DNA of 64,000 nt. Origin: Vibrio sp. D404a. Its GTDB lineage: Bacteria > Pseudomonadota > Gammaproteobacteria > Enterobacterales > Vibrionaceae. The stretch is taken from assembly GCF_030248535.1 (NCBI RefSeq), contig NZ_JAHGAJ010000033.1:1-64000 (forward strand), read 5' to 3'. The position numbers and the translations under genes were made by a program. Shown one piece after another: positions 44,179 through 53,457 of this stretch. Each line of letters opens with the position of its first letter. Positions within the stretch are counted from its first letter, which is position 1. The notes under the pieces are model-generated. The model was not told where the DNA came from. It saw only the letters and a program-made list of their open reading frames with translations, and did no database searches.

Positions 44179-44904
44179 TCATAGACGGAATTGTTCGCCT
44201 AGATAAACTTGTTTCACCTGTTCGTTATTGAGAACATCCTCCGGTGAACCTTCCGCAATCAAGTGTCCTTGGCTCACGATATAAGCCTTTTCACACACGT
44301 CCAAAGTCTCGCGAACGTTGTGGTCTGTGATCAGAACGCCTAGGCCGCGATCGCGCAGATGTTCAATGATTTTCTTGATATCGATAACCGAGATCGGGTC
44401 GACACCCGCGAACGGTTCATCGAGCAGGATAAACTGAGGGTTAGCTGCTAGGGCACGTGCAATCTCAACACGACGTCGCTCACCACCGGACAGTGCCATA
44501 CCGTTACTGGTGCGGATGTGCTGGATATGGAACTCTTCAAGCAGGTCTTCAAGCTTATCTTGGCGCTCTTCTGGTGTTAGCTCTTTACGTGTCTGCAGTA
44601 CCGACATGATGTTGTCTTCAACAGAAAGCTTACGGAATATTGATGCCTCTTGAGGCAGGTAGCCGATACCTAAACGCGAGCGGCTGTGCATCGGGAGAAT
44701 ACTGATGTCGTTATCATCAATGCTGATGGTGCCTTCATCACGCGCAACTAAGCCAACAATCATGTAGAAAGAGGTGGTTTTGCCCGCGCCGTTTGGACCG
44801 AGTAAGCCAACAATCTGACCTGACTCAACCTGCAGGCTCACGTCTGTTACAACCTTACGCTTGCTGTAGGTCTTCGCCAAGTTTTGCGCTTTTAAGACTG
44901 CCAT
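44179..44904 (-). CDS. lptB: LPS export ABC ATPase LptB
   Basis: 241 residues, Walker A GPNGAGKTT at 36-44, signature LSGGERRRVEIARALA, Walker B FILLDEPFAGVDP. Drives LPS extraction by LptFG. Two bases after lptA. Confidence 0.98.
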   Translation of the reverse strand: MAVLKAQNLAKTYSKRKVVTDVSLQVESGQIVGLLGPNGAGKTTSFYMIVGLVARDEGTISIDDNDISILPMHSRSRLGIGYLPQEASIFRKLSVEDNIMSVLQTRKELTPEERQDKLEDLLEEFHIQHIRTSNGMALSGGERRRVEIARALAANPQFILLDEPFAGVDPISVIDIKKIIEHLRDRGLGVLITDHNVRETLDVCEKAYIVSQGHLIAEGSPEDVLNNEQVKQVYLGEQFRL

Positions 44905-44906
44905 AG

Positions 44907-45401
44907 TTATTTGTTCACTTGTGCTGGTTGAAGAACGGTTGAAACGCGCTCGTTTTTATCGCTGTCTGCAACCAGTTTTTGTGAGGAGATCTGATAGGTG
45001 ATCTTTGAACCACGGATCAGGTTGCCGTCTTGCGATAATTGCGCTTCTTTGGTCATGATCAGCTTATCTGTGCTTAGCTGGTAGTTCAGTTCAAACGCTT
45101 GTCCATTTAGCGTCTTACCATCATCTGTAAGCTGTGAGAAAAGCGCAGGTTTACCAAAACCTTGGATCGCCTCAATCTCACCATTCGCAGCATTGCGCGT
45201 CACAATGATCTTGTCAGCGTTGATATTGATGCTGCCTTGCTTAAGTTTTACATCGCCCGCAAACGTGACCTTGTTGCTTTTCATATCAAGCTGTTGGCTA
45301 TCCGAATCAATATACACGGGTTGCTCTGTGTCCGATGACAGAGCAAGAGCGTTCGGCGCGGCAAACGCAAAAGCAAGTAAACTAAGGTGTAAGAGTTTCA
45401 T
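44907..45401 (-). CDS. lptA: LPS transport periplasmic protein LptA
   Basis: 164 residues from the ATG at 45401, chosen for its AAGGTAG site and signal peptide (MKLLHLSLLAFAFAAPNALA); a start seven codons upstream would spoil the signal. The OstA/LptA beta-jellyroll (QQLDMKSNKVTFAGDVKLKQGSININADK) forms the periplasmic LPS bridge. It overlaps the lptC 3' end by 20 bases. Confidence 0.94.
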   Translation of the reverse strand: MKLLHLSLLAFAFAAPNALALSSDTEQPVYIDSDSQQLDMKSNKVTFAGDVKLKQGSININADKIIVTRNAANGEIEAIQGFGKPALFSQLTDDGKTLNGQAFELNYQLSTDKLIMTKEAQLSQDGNLIRGSKITYQISSQKLVADSDKNERVSTVLQPAQVNK

Positions 45402-45945
45402 ATCTACCTTGAACAGTGTCAAAGAGGGTCGCAGTGTTGCTATCGAAGTTGCCCTTCATAGCTTGTCCCTCAGTTTCAAATAATGGGCCGATCAGATGTA
45501 CTGTGCTTTCTGAGTGAAAGTCTCGGCTAGTGAGCTCAACAACCAACTTATCCATAGTCATGTTGTCGAAGCTGGCTTCTGGTAATAGGTTTTTCACTAT
45601 TACATTATCATAAAGTGTCAGGGTTTGGTCATCGTCGAGTACCGCACGTCTTGCGGTCATCTGCCATTCAATCGTGTGTCCATCGCGAAATACCGAGAGC
45701 ACTGGGTTTTCAAAGATGGTATCGCCACTTTTTGAGTAGTGCTCAAGGTGGCTTGATTCAATCTGGTAGCTACGAATACCGGCTTGGTCGTAGCTGATAT
45801 TATCTAGATTTTTTCCACTGAACACAGGCAACTCCAGGTTAGGAGCAACCTGGATAGCGGTGTTCTGCTCTTTGTCATACAGGTAATATGCAGACCAAGA
45901 AGCAATAAAGAACAAAATTAAATAGATAATACGAGTTAAACTCAT
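45382..45945 (-). CDS. lptC: LPS export protein LptC
   Basis: 187 residues: one N-terminal membrane helix (about 5-22, IIYLILFFIASWSAYYL) and a periplasmic jellyroll (about 30-185). It hands LPS from LptBFG to LptA. Overlaps kdsC by four bases and lptA by 20. Confidence 0.95.
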   Translation of the reverse strand: MSLTRIIYLILFFIASWSAYYLYDKEQNTAIQVAPNLELPVFSGKNLDNISYDQAGIRSYQIESSHLEHYSKSGDTIFENPVLSVFRDGHTIEWQMTARRAVLDDDQTLTLYDNVIVKNLLPEASFDNMTMDKLVVELTSRDFHSESTVHLIGPLFETEGQAMKGNFDSNTATLFDTVQGRYETLTP

Positions 45946-46499
45946 ATGCTTAGACCTTTGTGCACGTCTAGCTCATCCCTTGCTTGTAAAATAAGGTCGC
46001 AGACTTCTCGTACTGCGCCATGGCCGCCTTTAATGTTGGTCACGTAGTTGGCACGTTGAACCAATAGTGGGTGCCCATCCGCGACACACACTTTCAGTGC
46101 GACTTTTTCCATAACTGGCCAATCTATTAGGTCATCACCGATGTAGCCGGTGTGCTCTGGGGCAATATTCAGTTTATCGCAGATATCTTGGTAAGCTTTA
46201 ACCTTGTCATCTTGACCTTGGTAAATCAGCTTAATACCGAGAGCCGTCATACGATTTTCAACGATTTGAGACTGACGCCCTGTGATAATAGCGATTTCAA
46301 TCCCTGCATTCATGAGAGATTTTACACCGTAGCCGTCGCGAGTATGGAAGGTTTTAAGTTCTTCACCTTGGTTGCCCATGTAAACTAGGCCATCCGAAAA
46401 TACGCCATCTACATCACAGATTAGCAGTTTTATCTCTTTCGCGATCTGAAATACGTCAGCATCTACAGAACCATAAAGTGTAGAAACAGTTTGAGTCAT
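45942..46499 (-). CDS. kdsC: Kdo-8-phosphate phosphatase KdsC
   Basis: 185 residues, HAD family without a large cap, with DVDGVFSDG (Asp29 and Asp31 catalytic) and GDDLIDWPVM. It frees Kdo for LPS inner core. Overlaps kdsD by one base. Confidence 0.97.
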   Translation of the reverse strand: MTQTVSTLYGSVDADVFQIAKEIKLLICDVDGVFSDGLVYMGNQGEELKTFHTRDGYGVKSLMNAGIEIAIITGRQSQIVENRMTALGIKLIYQGQDDKVKAYQDICDKLNIAPEHTGYIGDDLIDWPVMEKVALKVCVADGHPLLVQRANYVTNIKGGHGAVREVCDLILQARDELDVHKGLSI

Positions 46500-47470
46500 T
46501 ACATTACTCCCGCTTTCAGTAGGTCATGCATGTTGAGTGCACCGACTAGTTGACCGTTTTGGCACAGCATTAGGCCGTTGATGCTCTTCTCTTGCATTAA
46601 ATTCAAACCCTCGACAGCCAGCATATTTGGATCGGCAACGGTCGGGTTTTGCGTCATTACATCACCAATCTGGGTGGTGTGAATATCGACGCGTTTATCG
46701 AGAATTCGACGTAAGTCTCCGTCAGTGAAGATACCCAGCATCTGGCCTTGATTATCGACGACCGCAGTCATGCCTAGGCCTTTTTGAGAGATTTCAAGTA
46801 ATGCGTCACGCACCAGCGCATCTGGGGATACCATAGGTAGCGCATCACCGGTATGCATAATATCTTCAAGCTTCAATAGCAGCTGGCGACCGAGTGCTCC
46901 ACCTGGATGAGACAGCGCAAAATCTTCGGCAGTAAAGCCACGAGCTTGCAGTAGTGCAACAGCCAGAGCATCACCCATTACAAGTGTAGCGGTTGTACTG
47001 CTGGTTGGCGCAAGACCTAGTGGGCAAGCTTCTTCTGGGACAGTGATTTGAAGATGGATGTCAGACAACGTAGCCATATTCGACTTTGGTTTGCCTGTCA
47101 TACTGATGATTTTGATGTTCAGTCGCTTCAATACAGGGAAAAGGCTAAGGATCTCATCAGACTCCCCTGAATTTGAGATAGCAAGCACGATATCACCGGC
47201 TTCAACCATACCTAGGTCACCGTGAGCGGCCTCACCTGGGTGAACAAAAAACGCCGAAGTACCTGTGCTTGCTAAGGTCGCAGCAATCTTATTGCCGATG
47301 TGACCCGATTTACCCATCCCCATTACAACCACTTTACCTTTGTTGTTTAGGATGAGATCACAAGCGCGACAGAAGTCGTCATTAAAGTACTGATCAAGCT
47401 GATTGAGGCCCGCGACCTCAATCTCTAATACTTGTTTGGCAACACTACGGTAATCGAATGACTGAGACAT
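46499..47470 (-). CDS. kdsD: Arabinose-5-phosphate isomerase KdsD
   Basis: 323 residues: SIS domain (about 40-175, VVMGMGKSGHIGNKIAATLASTGT and SNSGESDEIL) plus two CBS domains (about 205-320). It converts ribulose-5-phosphate to arabinose-5-phosphate, the first step to Kdo. 45 bp after yrbG. Confidence 0.97.
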   Translation of the reverse strand: MSQSFDYRSVAKQVLEIEVAGLNQLDQYFNDDFCRACDLILNNKGKVVVMGMGKSGHIGNKIAATLASTGTSAFFVHPGEAAHGDLGMVEAGDIVLAISNSGESDEILSLFPVLKRLNIKIISMTGKPKSNMATLSDIHLQITVPEEACPLGLAPTSSTTATLVMGDALAVALLQARGFTAEDFALSHPGGALGRQLLLKLEDIMHTGDALPMVSPDALVRDALLEISQKGLGMTAVVDNQGQMLGIFTDGDLRRILDKRVDIHTTQIGDVMTQNPTVADPNMLAVEGLNLMQEKSINGLMLCQNGQLVGALNMHDLLKAGVM

Positions 47471-47515
47471 CAGATACTCCAGTAATCGTTTAAAAAAGGA
47501 AGGCTTGGTTTGTGA

Positions 47516-48481
47516 TTAAGCTGACATGTTCATCAGCAGGTAGCCTTGATACACCAAGAAGCAGACCACAAGTGCACCGCCTTCAATGCGGTTGACGCTG
47601 CGTGATTTGCCTAGTGCCATTACCACTAACAGTAGCGACACGCCTAGCATGACCCAGAAGTCACGGCCCATTGCGAATTCGCTAAGAATAGAAGGGTTTA
47701 GGATACCTGGGATACCCATTACCGCTAGGATGTTGAAAACATTTGAACCAATGATATTACCCACAGCCATATCATCTTCACCTTTCATTACACCAGCAAG
47801 AGAAGCAGCCAGTTCAGGTAGACTTGTGCCTACAGCAATAATTGTGAGACCAATGACAAGGTCGCTCATGCCGAAGTATTTAGCGATAACAACCGCGTTG
47901 TTCACCAGCATATCTGCTGAGATTGGGAGAACAATCAGGCCCACAACCACCCACATAGCGGCTTTTACGTTACTCACACCTTCAGGAATCTCAGACTCTT
48001 GCTCTTCGATAAAGGCATCACCTTTACTCTTTTCACGACGGCTGATTTGCAGCATTGCAAATAGGAATGCGCCGAACAGCACAAACAGTAATACGCCTTC
48101 GTAGAAGCCAAGGTAGCTGTCCCAAAGCAGGGCACCAGCCAGTAGTGTGACACCGATCATCAGCGGCAGTTCACGACGGATAACCGCAGAGCTAATAGAA
48201 AGCGGCTTAATTAATGCTGTAATACCTAAGATAAGCGCAATGTTGGCGATGTTCGAGCCAAGCACGTTACCTACGGCTGTATCTGTTTTGCCATCAAGAG
48301 CTGCAGTCGCAGAAACCATCATTTCAGGCGCTGAAGAGCCCATTGCAAGAATCGTCATACCGATAACTAGGGGAGAGATTCCGAAGTTGCGAGCCAATGC
48401 TGCGGCACCATAAACCAGTTTATCTGCACTCCACACCAAAAAACCTAGGCCGATAATAAGAAACGCAATCGCTTCAAGCAT
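47516..48481 (-). CDS. yrbG: Calcium/sodium antiporter YrbG
   Basis: 321 residues of the CaCA family, two inverted repeats of five helices with signature motifs GSSAPEMMVS and GTSLPELAAS. Probable Na+/Ca2+ exchanger. First gene of the eleven-gene minus-strand run, divergent from mlaF. Confidence 0.95.
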   Translation of the reverse strand: MLEAIAFLIIGLGFLVWSADKLVYGAAALARNFGISPLVIGMTILAMGSSAPEMMVSATAALDGKTDTAVGNVLGSNIANIALILGITALIKPLSISSAVIRRELPLMIGVTLLAGALLWDSYLGFYEGVLLFVLFGAFLFAMLQISRREKSKGDAFIEEQESEIPEGVSNVKAAMWVVVGLIVLPISADMLVNNAVVIAKYFGMSDLVIGLTIIAVGTSLPELAASLAGVMKGEDDMAVGNIIGSNVFNILAVMGIPGILNPSILSEFAMGRDFWVMLGVSLLLVVMALGKSRSVNRIEGGALVVCFLVYQGYLLMNMSA

Positions 48482-48744
48482 GATGATTCCTAAAAATTAA
48501 TAAAAATGGACAATTAACCGCTAATTTTGACGTGTTGCTAGATAAAAGGGAAGTCACGGATTCAATTAATTCAGACTAAGTTGTAAAGAAAGTGCCTTTG
48601 TAGGGAGATTTCTTAATACTTTCAAATCCCTGCTCTATGTTTTGATTTGCTACAATTAATCGAACAGTGCTTTTAATTATGAAGCAGACTACTTATCATG
48701 AGCGCAATTATTGGCGTTTTTTAGAGCAAGGAAATAACAAAAGC

Positions 48745-49539
48745 ATGCCAAACAATGAGCTTGTGAAAGTTAAGAACCTCAGCTTCTCACGTGGGGAGCG
48801 AGTGATCTTCGATAATATCGATCTCGAAGTTCCTCAAGGAAAGGTCACGGCCATCATGGGACCGTCGGGGATCGGTAAAACCACCTTGCTGCGCCTGATT
48901 GGCGGTCAGCTTCCTCCAGACCAAGGTGAAATCTGGTTTGATGGCGACAACATTCCGAGTTTGTCGCGCCGTAAACTCTATCAAGCTCGTAAAAAGATGA
49001 GCATGTTGTTCCAGTCCGGGGCACTTTTCACTGATCTCAATGTCTTCGATAACGTCGCTTTTCCACTGCGTGAGCACACGGAGCTGGATGAGTCATTAAT
49101 TCGTACCATTGTATTGCTTAAACTAGAGGCGGTTGGCTTACGTGGAGCTGCACAGCTAATGCCAAGTGAGTTATCGGGTGGTATGGCAAGGCGAGCGGCA
49201 TTGGCGCGTGCGATTGCTCTCGACCCAGACCTCATCATGTACGATGAGCCGTTTGTCGGGCAGGACCCAATCACTATGGGTGTTCTGGTTGAACTGATCC
49301 GTAACCTCAACCAAGCGCTAGGGCTTACGTCGATTGTCGTGTCGCACGATGTCCCAGAGGTGATGAGTATTGCTGATTGGGTCTACCTGTTGGCTGATGG
49401 CAAAATTATTGCCAAAGGAACACCACAAGAGCTGCGCCAGAACAACGATCCAAGAGTGCAGCAATTCTTGAATGGTGACGCGGACGGTCCTGTGCCTTTC
49501 CGATTCCCGGCTCAGAGTTTAGAAAAGGATCTCTTTTAG
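48745..49539 (+). CDS. mlaF: Phospholipid ABC transporter ATPase MlaF
   Basis: 264 residues from the ATG at 48745, preceded by AAGGA; the frame extends 26 codons upstream to 48667 without family likeness. Walker A GPSGIGKTT at 39-47, signature LSGGMARRAALARA, Walker B LIMYDEPFVGQDP. It powers the MlaFEDB complex that keeps outer membrane lipid asymmetry. Confidence 0.95.
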   Translation: MPNNELVKVKNLSFSRGERVIFDNIDLEVPQGKVTAIMGPSGIGKTTLLRLIGGQLPPDQGEIWFDGDNIPSLSRRKLYQARKKMSMLFQSGALFTDLNVFDNVAFPLREHTELDESLIRTIVLLKLEAVGLRGAAQLMPSELSGGMARRAALARAIALDPDLIMYDEPFVGQDPITMGVLVELIRNLNQALGLTSIVVSHDVPEVMSIADWVYLLADGKIIAKGTPQELRQNNDPRVQQFLNGDADGPVPFRFPAQSLEKDLF

Positions 49540-49540
49540 T

Positions 49541-50320
49541 ATGTTTGTAAATTATATCGCTGGGGTAGGCCGCAGAACATTAGCGATGTGCGAAGCATTT
49601 GGTCGTGCAAGCTTGATGTTATGGGGCGCTTTCTTTGGCATTCCACGCCTCAAAAACTTCCCACTATTGGTGAAGCAGCTCTATAGCGTGGGCGTACAGT
49701 CACTTGCGATTATCGTGGTTTCAGGGCTCTTTATCGGTATGGTACTCAGCCTACAAGGCTATGTGGTACTGATTGATTACGGAGCAGAAGGCAACCTTGG
49801 CCAAATGGTCGCATTGTCGTTGCTGCGTGAATTAGGGCCAGTGGTAACGGCGCTGCTGTTTGCAGGTCGAGCAGGCTCAGCACTGACGGCAGAAATCGGA
49901 TTAATGAAGGCCACAGAGCAGATCTCCAGCCTTGAGATGATGGCGGTGGATCCTCTGAAACGCGTGATCGCGCCACGACTGTGGGCGGGCCTTATCTCTA
50001 TGCCGCTATTGGCGATGATCTTTATGGCTGTTGGCATATGGGGCGGTCAACTAGTCGGTGTTGATTGGAAAGGCATCGACCATGGCAGCTTCTGGTCGGC
50101 GATGCAGTCATCGGTTGAACTTGGTCGAGATATCGGCAACAGCATGATCAAGTGTATGGTATTTGCGATTACCGTAACTTGGATTGCTCTCTTTAATGGC
50201 TATGACGCAATACCAACCTCGGAAGGTATTAGCCGTGCGACCACTCGTACCGTGGTTCACTCTTCTCTAGCAGTATTAGGGCTAGATTTTGTTCTTACAG
50301 CATTGATGTTCGGGAATTAA
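49541..50320 (+). CDS. mlaE: Phospholipid ABC transporter permease MlaE
   Basis: 259 residues of the MlaE/YrbE family with VVSGLFIGMVLSLQGYVVL and ELGPVVTALLFAGRAGSALTAEIG. Inner-membrane channel part of the Mla complex. One base after mlaF. Confidence 0.97.
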   Translation: MFVNYIAGVGRRTLAMCEAFGRASLMLWGAFFGIPRLKNFPLLVKQLYSVGVQSLAIIVVSGLFIGMVLSLQGYVVLIDYGAEGNLGQMVALSLLRELGPVVTALLFAGRAGSALTAEIGLMKATEQISSLEMMAVDPLKRVIAPRLWAGLISMPLLAMIFMAVGIWGGQLVGVDWKGIDHGSFWSAMQSSVELGRDIGNSMIKCMVFAITVTWIALFNGYDAIPTSEGISRATTRTVVHSSLAVLGLDFVLTALMFGN

Positions 50321-50322
50321 TC

Positions 50323-50814
50323 ATGCAACAAACTCGAAAATTAGAATTATGGGTCGGTAGCTTTGTTATCGCGGGAATTTGCGCAATCTTAATCATGATC
50401 TTTCAAGTCGCTGACGTGAAAGGGCTAGGTTCCAACCATACTTACACACTCAAAGCGACGTTCGATAATATCGGCAGCTTGAAGGTGCGCTCTCCAGTAA
50501 AGGTTGGCGGGGTTGTTGTCGGTCGTGTAAACAGCATTCAATTAGACTCTGAGAGTTATCTGCCTGTGGTGGAGCTTTCTATTGATGCGAAATATGACCA
50601 GTTCTCAGAAACATCCAGTGCACAGATTTTGACATCAGGTCTGATCGGCGAGCAATACATCAGTCTAGTACCGGGCTTTGTCTTTGAAGACGAAGAGATG
50701 CTGGTTGATGGCGATGTTATCGAAGACACTAAATCTGCATTAGTATTAGAAGATCTGATTGGCCAAGTGCTGTATAGCGTTGGCGGCTCTGATGAAACAA
50801 CAACCGAGGAATAA
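50323..50814 (+). CDS. mlaD: MCE-domain phospholipid-binding protein MlaD
   Basis: 163 residues: N-terminal membrane anchor (about 8-28) and one MCE domain (about 38-118, DNIGSLKVRSPVKVGGVVVGRV). It forms the hexameric periplasmic ring of the Mla complex. Confidence 0.97.
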   Translation: MQQTRKLELWVGSFVIAGICAILIMIFQVADVKGLGSNHTYTLKATFDNIGSLKVRSPVKVGGVVVGRVNSIQLDSESYLPVVELSIDAKYDQFSETSSAQILTSGLIGEQYISLVPGFVFEDEEMLVDGDVIEDTKSALVLEDLIGQVLYSVGGSDETTTEE

Positions 50815-50818
50815 GTTG

Positions 50819-51463
50819 ATGTTAAAAAGAATGTTTATGATGGTCGTAGCCGTTGTCTTTGCGACCAATGTTATGGCTCAAGAGAGCATTGACCGCACTC
50901 AGCCATACCAAATGATGACGCAGGTGTCTGAGGTGGCGTTTGACCGATTAAAGTCGGAACAAGCAAATATTCAAAAAGACCCAGAGCTGTTGAAAGTGAT
51001 TGTTGAAGAAGAGCTGATGCCATACGTGAATGCGCAGTACGCCGCTCTTAAATTGCTTGGGCCTAACCTAAAAGGCGCGAAGAAAGATGACGTGCGTGTG
51101 TTCATCGGAGCTTTCCGCGAATATTTGGTTTCTTCTTACGCTCAGGTATTAACTCAATACACAGATCAAACTATTCAGTTTGGCCCTGAACCAAAGATCA
51201 AACCGGAAAGTCGTATTACTAGCATCAAGGTCGACATCATTGATGCACCAAGACCGAACATCAAGCTTGAGTTCAAGCTACGTAAAGACAAGAAAACCGG
51301 TGAGTGGAAAGCCTTTGATATGGTTGCAGAGGGCATTAGCCTGCTTTCAAGCAAGCAGTCAGAGTGGAATACCAAGATTCGCCAGCAAGGCATCCTTTCG
51401 GTGGCGAAAGAGTTAGAGCAACTTGCGGCACAACCTATTCGTTTTGAGAGCTCAAAAAAATGA
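50819..51463 (+). CDS. mlaC: Periplasmic phospholipid carrier MlaC
   Basis: 214 residues from the ATG at 50819, four bases after mlaD with GAGGA inside mlaD; the start at 50759 lies in mlaD and is rejected. Signal peptide MLKRMFMMVVAVVFATNVMAQ and the MlaC/Ttg2D core. It ferries phospholipid between MlaA-OmpC and MlaFEDB. Confidence 0.94.
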   Translation: MLKRMFMMVVAVVFATNVMAQESIDRTQPYQMMTQVSEVAFDRLKSEQANIQKDPELLKVIVEEELMPYVNAQYAALKLLGPNLKGAKKDDVRVFIGAFREYLVSSYAQVLTQYTDQTIQFGPEPKIKPESRITSIKVDIIDAPRPNIKLEFKLRKDKKTGEWKAFDMVAEGISLLSSKQSEWNTKIRQQGILSVAKELEQLAAQPIRFESSKK

Positions 51464-51768
51464 GTCAAACGCAATGGAGCGAAGTCAGCTCAGTGGAATT
51501 TCAGCTGAGTGGTGACCTAGACCGCGACACTGTGCCTGCAATATGGCGCACATTACAGGCGTGGAAAACGACAGAATCTCGCGTGCAAGTGAACCTCAAC
51601 ACCGTTGAGCGCATCGATTCATCAGGAATGGTGATGCTAATTCACTTAATAGAGCATGCAAAAAATCAAAACTGTCATATAATGCTCAGTTTCGTGCCAG
51701 AACAATTACGAACGTTGTTCCAATTGAGCAATATCCAGCCAATGATGGCAGAACACTTAAAAGATTAG
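51460..51768 (+). CDS. mlaB: STAS-domain protein MlaB
   Basis: 102 residues, one STAS domain with ERIDSSGMVMLIHLIEHA holding the conserved Ser/Thr position. It binds MlaF and is needed for complex stability. Overlaps mlaC by four bases. Confidence 0.93.
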   Translation: MSQTQWSEVSSVEFQLSGDLDRDTVPAIWRTLQAWKTTESRVQVNLNTVERIDSSGMVMLIHLIEHAKNQNCHIMLSFVPEQLRTLFQLSNIQPMMAEHLKD

Positions 51769-51781
51769 GCAGGAGCTATTT

Positions 51782-52036
51782 GTGGACAGCACAAAAGTAC
51801 AAGAATTATTAGCAGAGGCGCTTAACCTTCAAGAAATTATCGTGAAGGGTGAAGGCAGCCATTACGAAGTTGTTGCTGTGGATGCATGTTTTGATGGCAT
51901 GAACCGCGTTAAGAAGCAGCAGCTGATCTACGGCCCACTAATGGAATACATTCAACGCAATGACATCCATGCTCTTTCTATTAAGGCATTTACGCCAGAA
52001 GAGTGGGAACGTGATAAGAAACTGATGTCACTTTAA
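51782..52036 (+). CDS. ibaG: BolA family protein IbaG
   Basis: 84 residues from a GTG at 51782 with AGGAG upstream. BolA fold with VKGEGSHYEVVAVDACFDGMNRVKKQQLIY; the His and Cys can hold an Fe-S cluster with a monothiol glutaredoxin. Sits between mlaB and murA as in E. coli. Confidence 0.94.
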   Translation: MDSTKVQELLAEALNLQEIIVKGEGSHYEVVAVDACFDGMNRVKKQQLIYGPLMEYIQRNDIHALSIKAFTPEEWERDKKLMSL

Positions 52037-52041
52037 GGTTT

Positions 52042-53310
52042 ATGATGGAAAAGTTTCGAGTTATTGGATCGGATCAACCGTTAAACGGTGAAGTGACGAT
52101 CTCTGGTGCAAAGAATGCTGCACTACCTATTTTGTTTGCTTCAATTCTGGCGGAAGAGCCTGTTGAGGTAAGTAATGTTCCGCACTTGCGCGATATTGAT
52201 ACCACTATGGAGCTGCTAAAGCGCCTAGGTGCAAAAGTGTCACGCAACGGTAGCGTACATGTTGATGGCAGCGAGATTAACGAATTTTGCGCGCCATACG
52301 ATCTAGTAAAAACAATGCGTGCTTCGATCTGGGCTCTAGGTCCATTGGTGGCGCGTTTTGGTCAAGGCCAAGTATCACTGCCTGGTGGTTGTGCGATTGG
52401 TGCTCGTCCGGTGGATCTTCACATTCACGGTCTAGAGCAGCTAGGTGCAACAATCACTCTAGAAGACGGCTATGTAAAAGCGAATGTTGATGGTCGCCTA
52501 AAGGGCGCGCACATCGTAATGGACAAGGTGAGCGTAGGCGCAACCATCACCATTATGTGTGCGGCAACTCTGGCTGAAGGTACCACTGTACTGGATAACT
52601 CAGCGCGCGAGCCTGAGATTGTTGATACAGCGGAATTCCTAAACAAGCTAGGTGCGAAGATTTCTGGCGCAGGTACAGACACCATTACTATTGAGGGTGT
52701 TGAACGCCTTGGTGGTGGTAAGCACGCTGTTGTTGCTGACCGCATCGAGACAGGTACTTTCCTTGTTGCTGCTGCAGTATCAGGCGGTAAAGTGGTTTGT
52801 CGTAACACCAGTGCGCATCTACTTGAAGCGGCTCTTGCTAAGCTAGAAGAAGCCGGTGCAAAAGTGGAGACCGGTGAAGATTGGATCAGCCTTGATATGA
52901 CTGACCGTGAACTGAAAGCGGTTAAGATCGTAACAGCACCACACCCTGGCTTCCCAACGGACATGCAAGCACAGTTCACTCTATTGAACATGATGGCGAA
53001 AGGCAGTGGCGTGATCACTGAAACGATTTTCGAAAACCGTTTCATGCACATCCCTGAGCTACAACGTATGGGCGCAAAAGCTGAGATTGAAGGTAACACG
53101 GCTATCTGTGGTGAGACTGAAAAACTGAGTGGTGCACAAGTGATGGCAACGGACCTACGTGCCTCAGCAAGCTTAGTTATCGCTGGCTGTATCGCACAAG
53201 GTGAAACCATTGTAGACCGCATTTATCACATCGATCGTGGTTACGATAAGATTGAAGATAAACTGTCGGCACTGGGCGCGAACATCACGCGTTTTCGTGA
53301 ATCGAGCTAA
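52042..53310 (+). CDS. murA: UDP-N-acetylglucosamine 1-carboxyvinyltransferase MurA
   Basis: 422 residues (start at either of two adjacent ATG). EPSP synthase fold with the catalytic cysteine in LPGGCAIGARPVD (Cys117), the residue hit by fosfomycin. First committed step of peptidoglycan synthesis. Last gene of the mla run, followed by a terminator. Confidence 0.98.
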   Translation: MMEKFRVIGSDQPLNGEVTISGAKNAALPILFASILAEEPVEVSNVPHLRDIDTTMELLKRLGAKVSRNGSVHVDGSEINEFCAPYDLVKTMRASIWALGPLVARFGQGQVSLPGGCAIGARPVDLHIHGLEQLGATITLEDGYVKANVDGRLKGAHIVMDKVSVGATITIMCAATLAEGTTVLDNSAREPEIVDTAEFLNKLGAKISGAGTDTITIEGVERLGGGKHAVVADRIETGTFLVAAAVSGGKVVCRNTSAHLLEAALAKLEEAGAKVETGEDWISLDMTDRELKAVKIVTAPHPGFPTDMQAQFTLLNMMAKGSGVITETIFENRFMHIPELQRMGAKAEIEGNTAICGETEKLSGAQVMATDLRASASLVIAGCIAQGETIVDRIYHIDRGYDKIEDKLSALGANITRFRESS

Positions 53311-53348
53311 CCCTCGATACCACGAAGCATGACGAGATAATAAAAAAG

Positions 53349-53378
53349 AAAGTCGAAACTTTGGTTTCGGCTTTTTTA
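53349..53378 (+). terminator. Terminator of the mla-murA operon
   Basis: An 11-bp stem (AAAGTCGAAAC with GTTTCGGCTTT, one wobble) followed by further T, 38 bp past the murA stop. Confidence 0.85.
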
Positions 53379-53457
53379 TTGTATTTTGCCGCTTACGACT
53401 CTGTTACCATCATGCGTAATTAAAACAGACCTAGTTAAGCGGTTGTTGAGGAACAAA

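Noticed and set aside
52470..53222. 250-codon minus-strand frame inside murA
   Set aside because: Antisense shadow of a highly conserved gene; composition rich in Ser, Ala and Pro typical of reverse frames.
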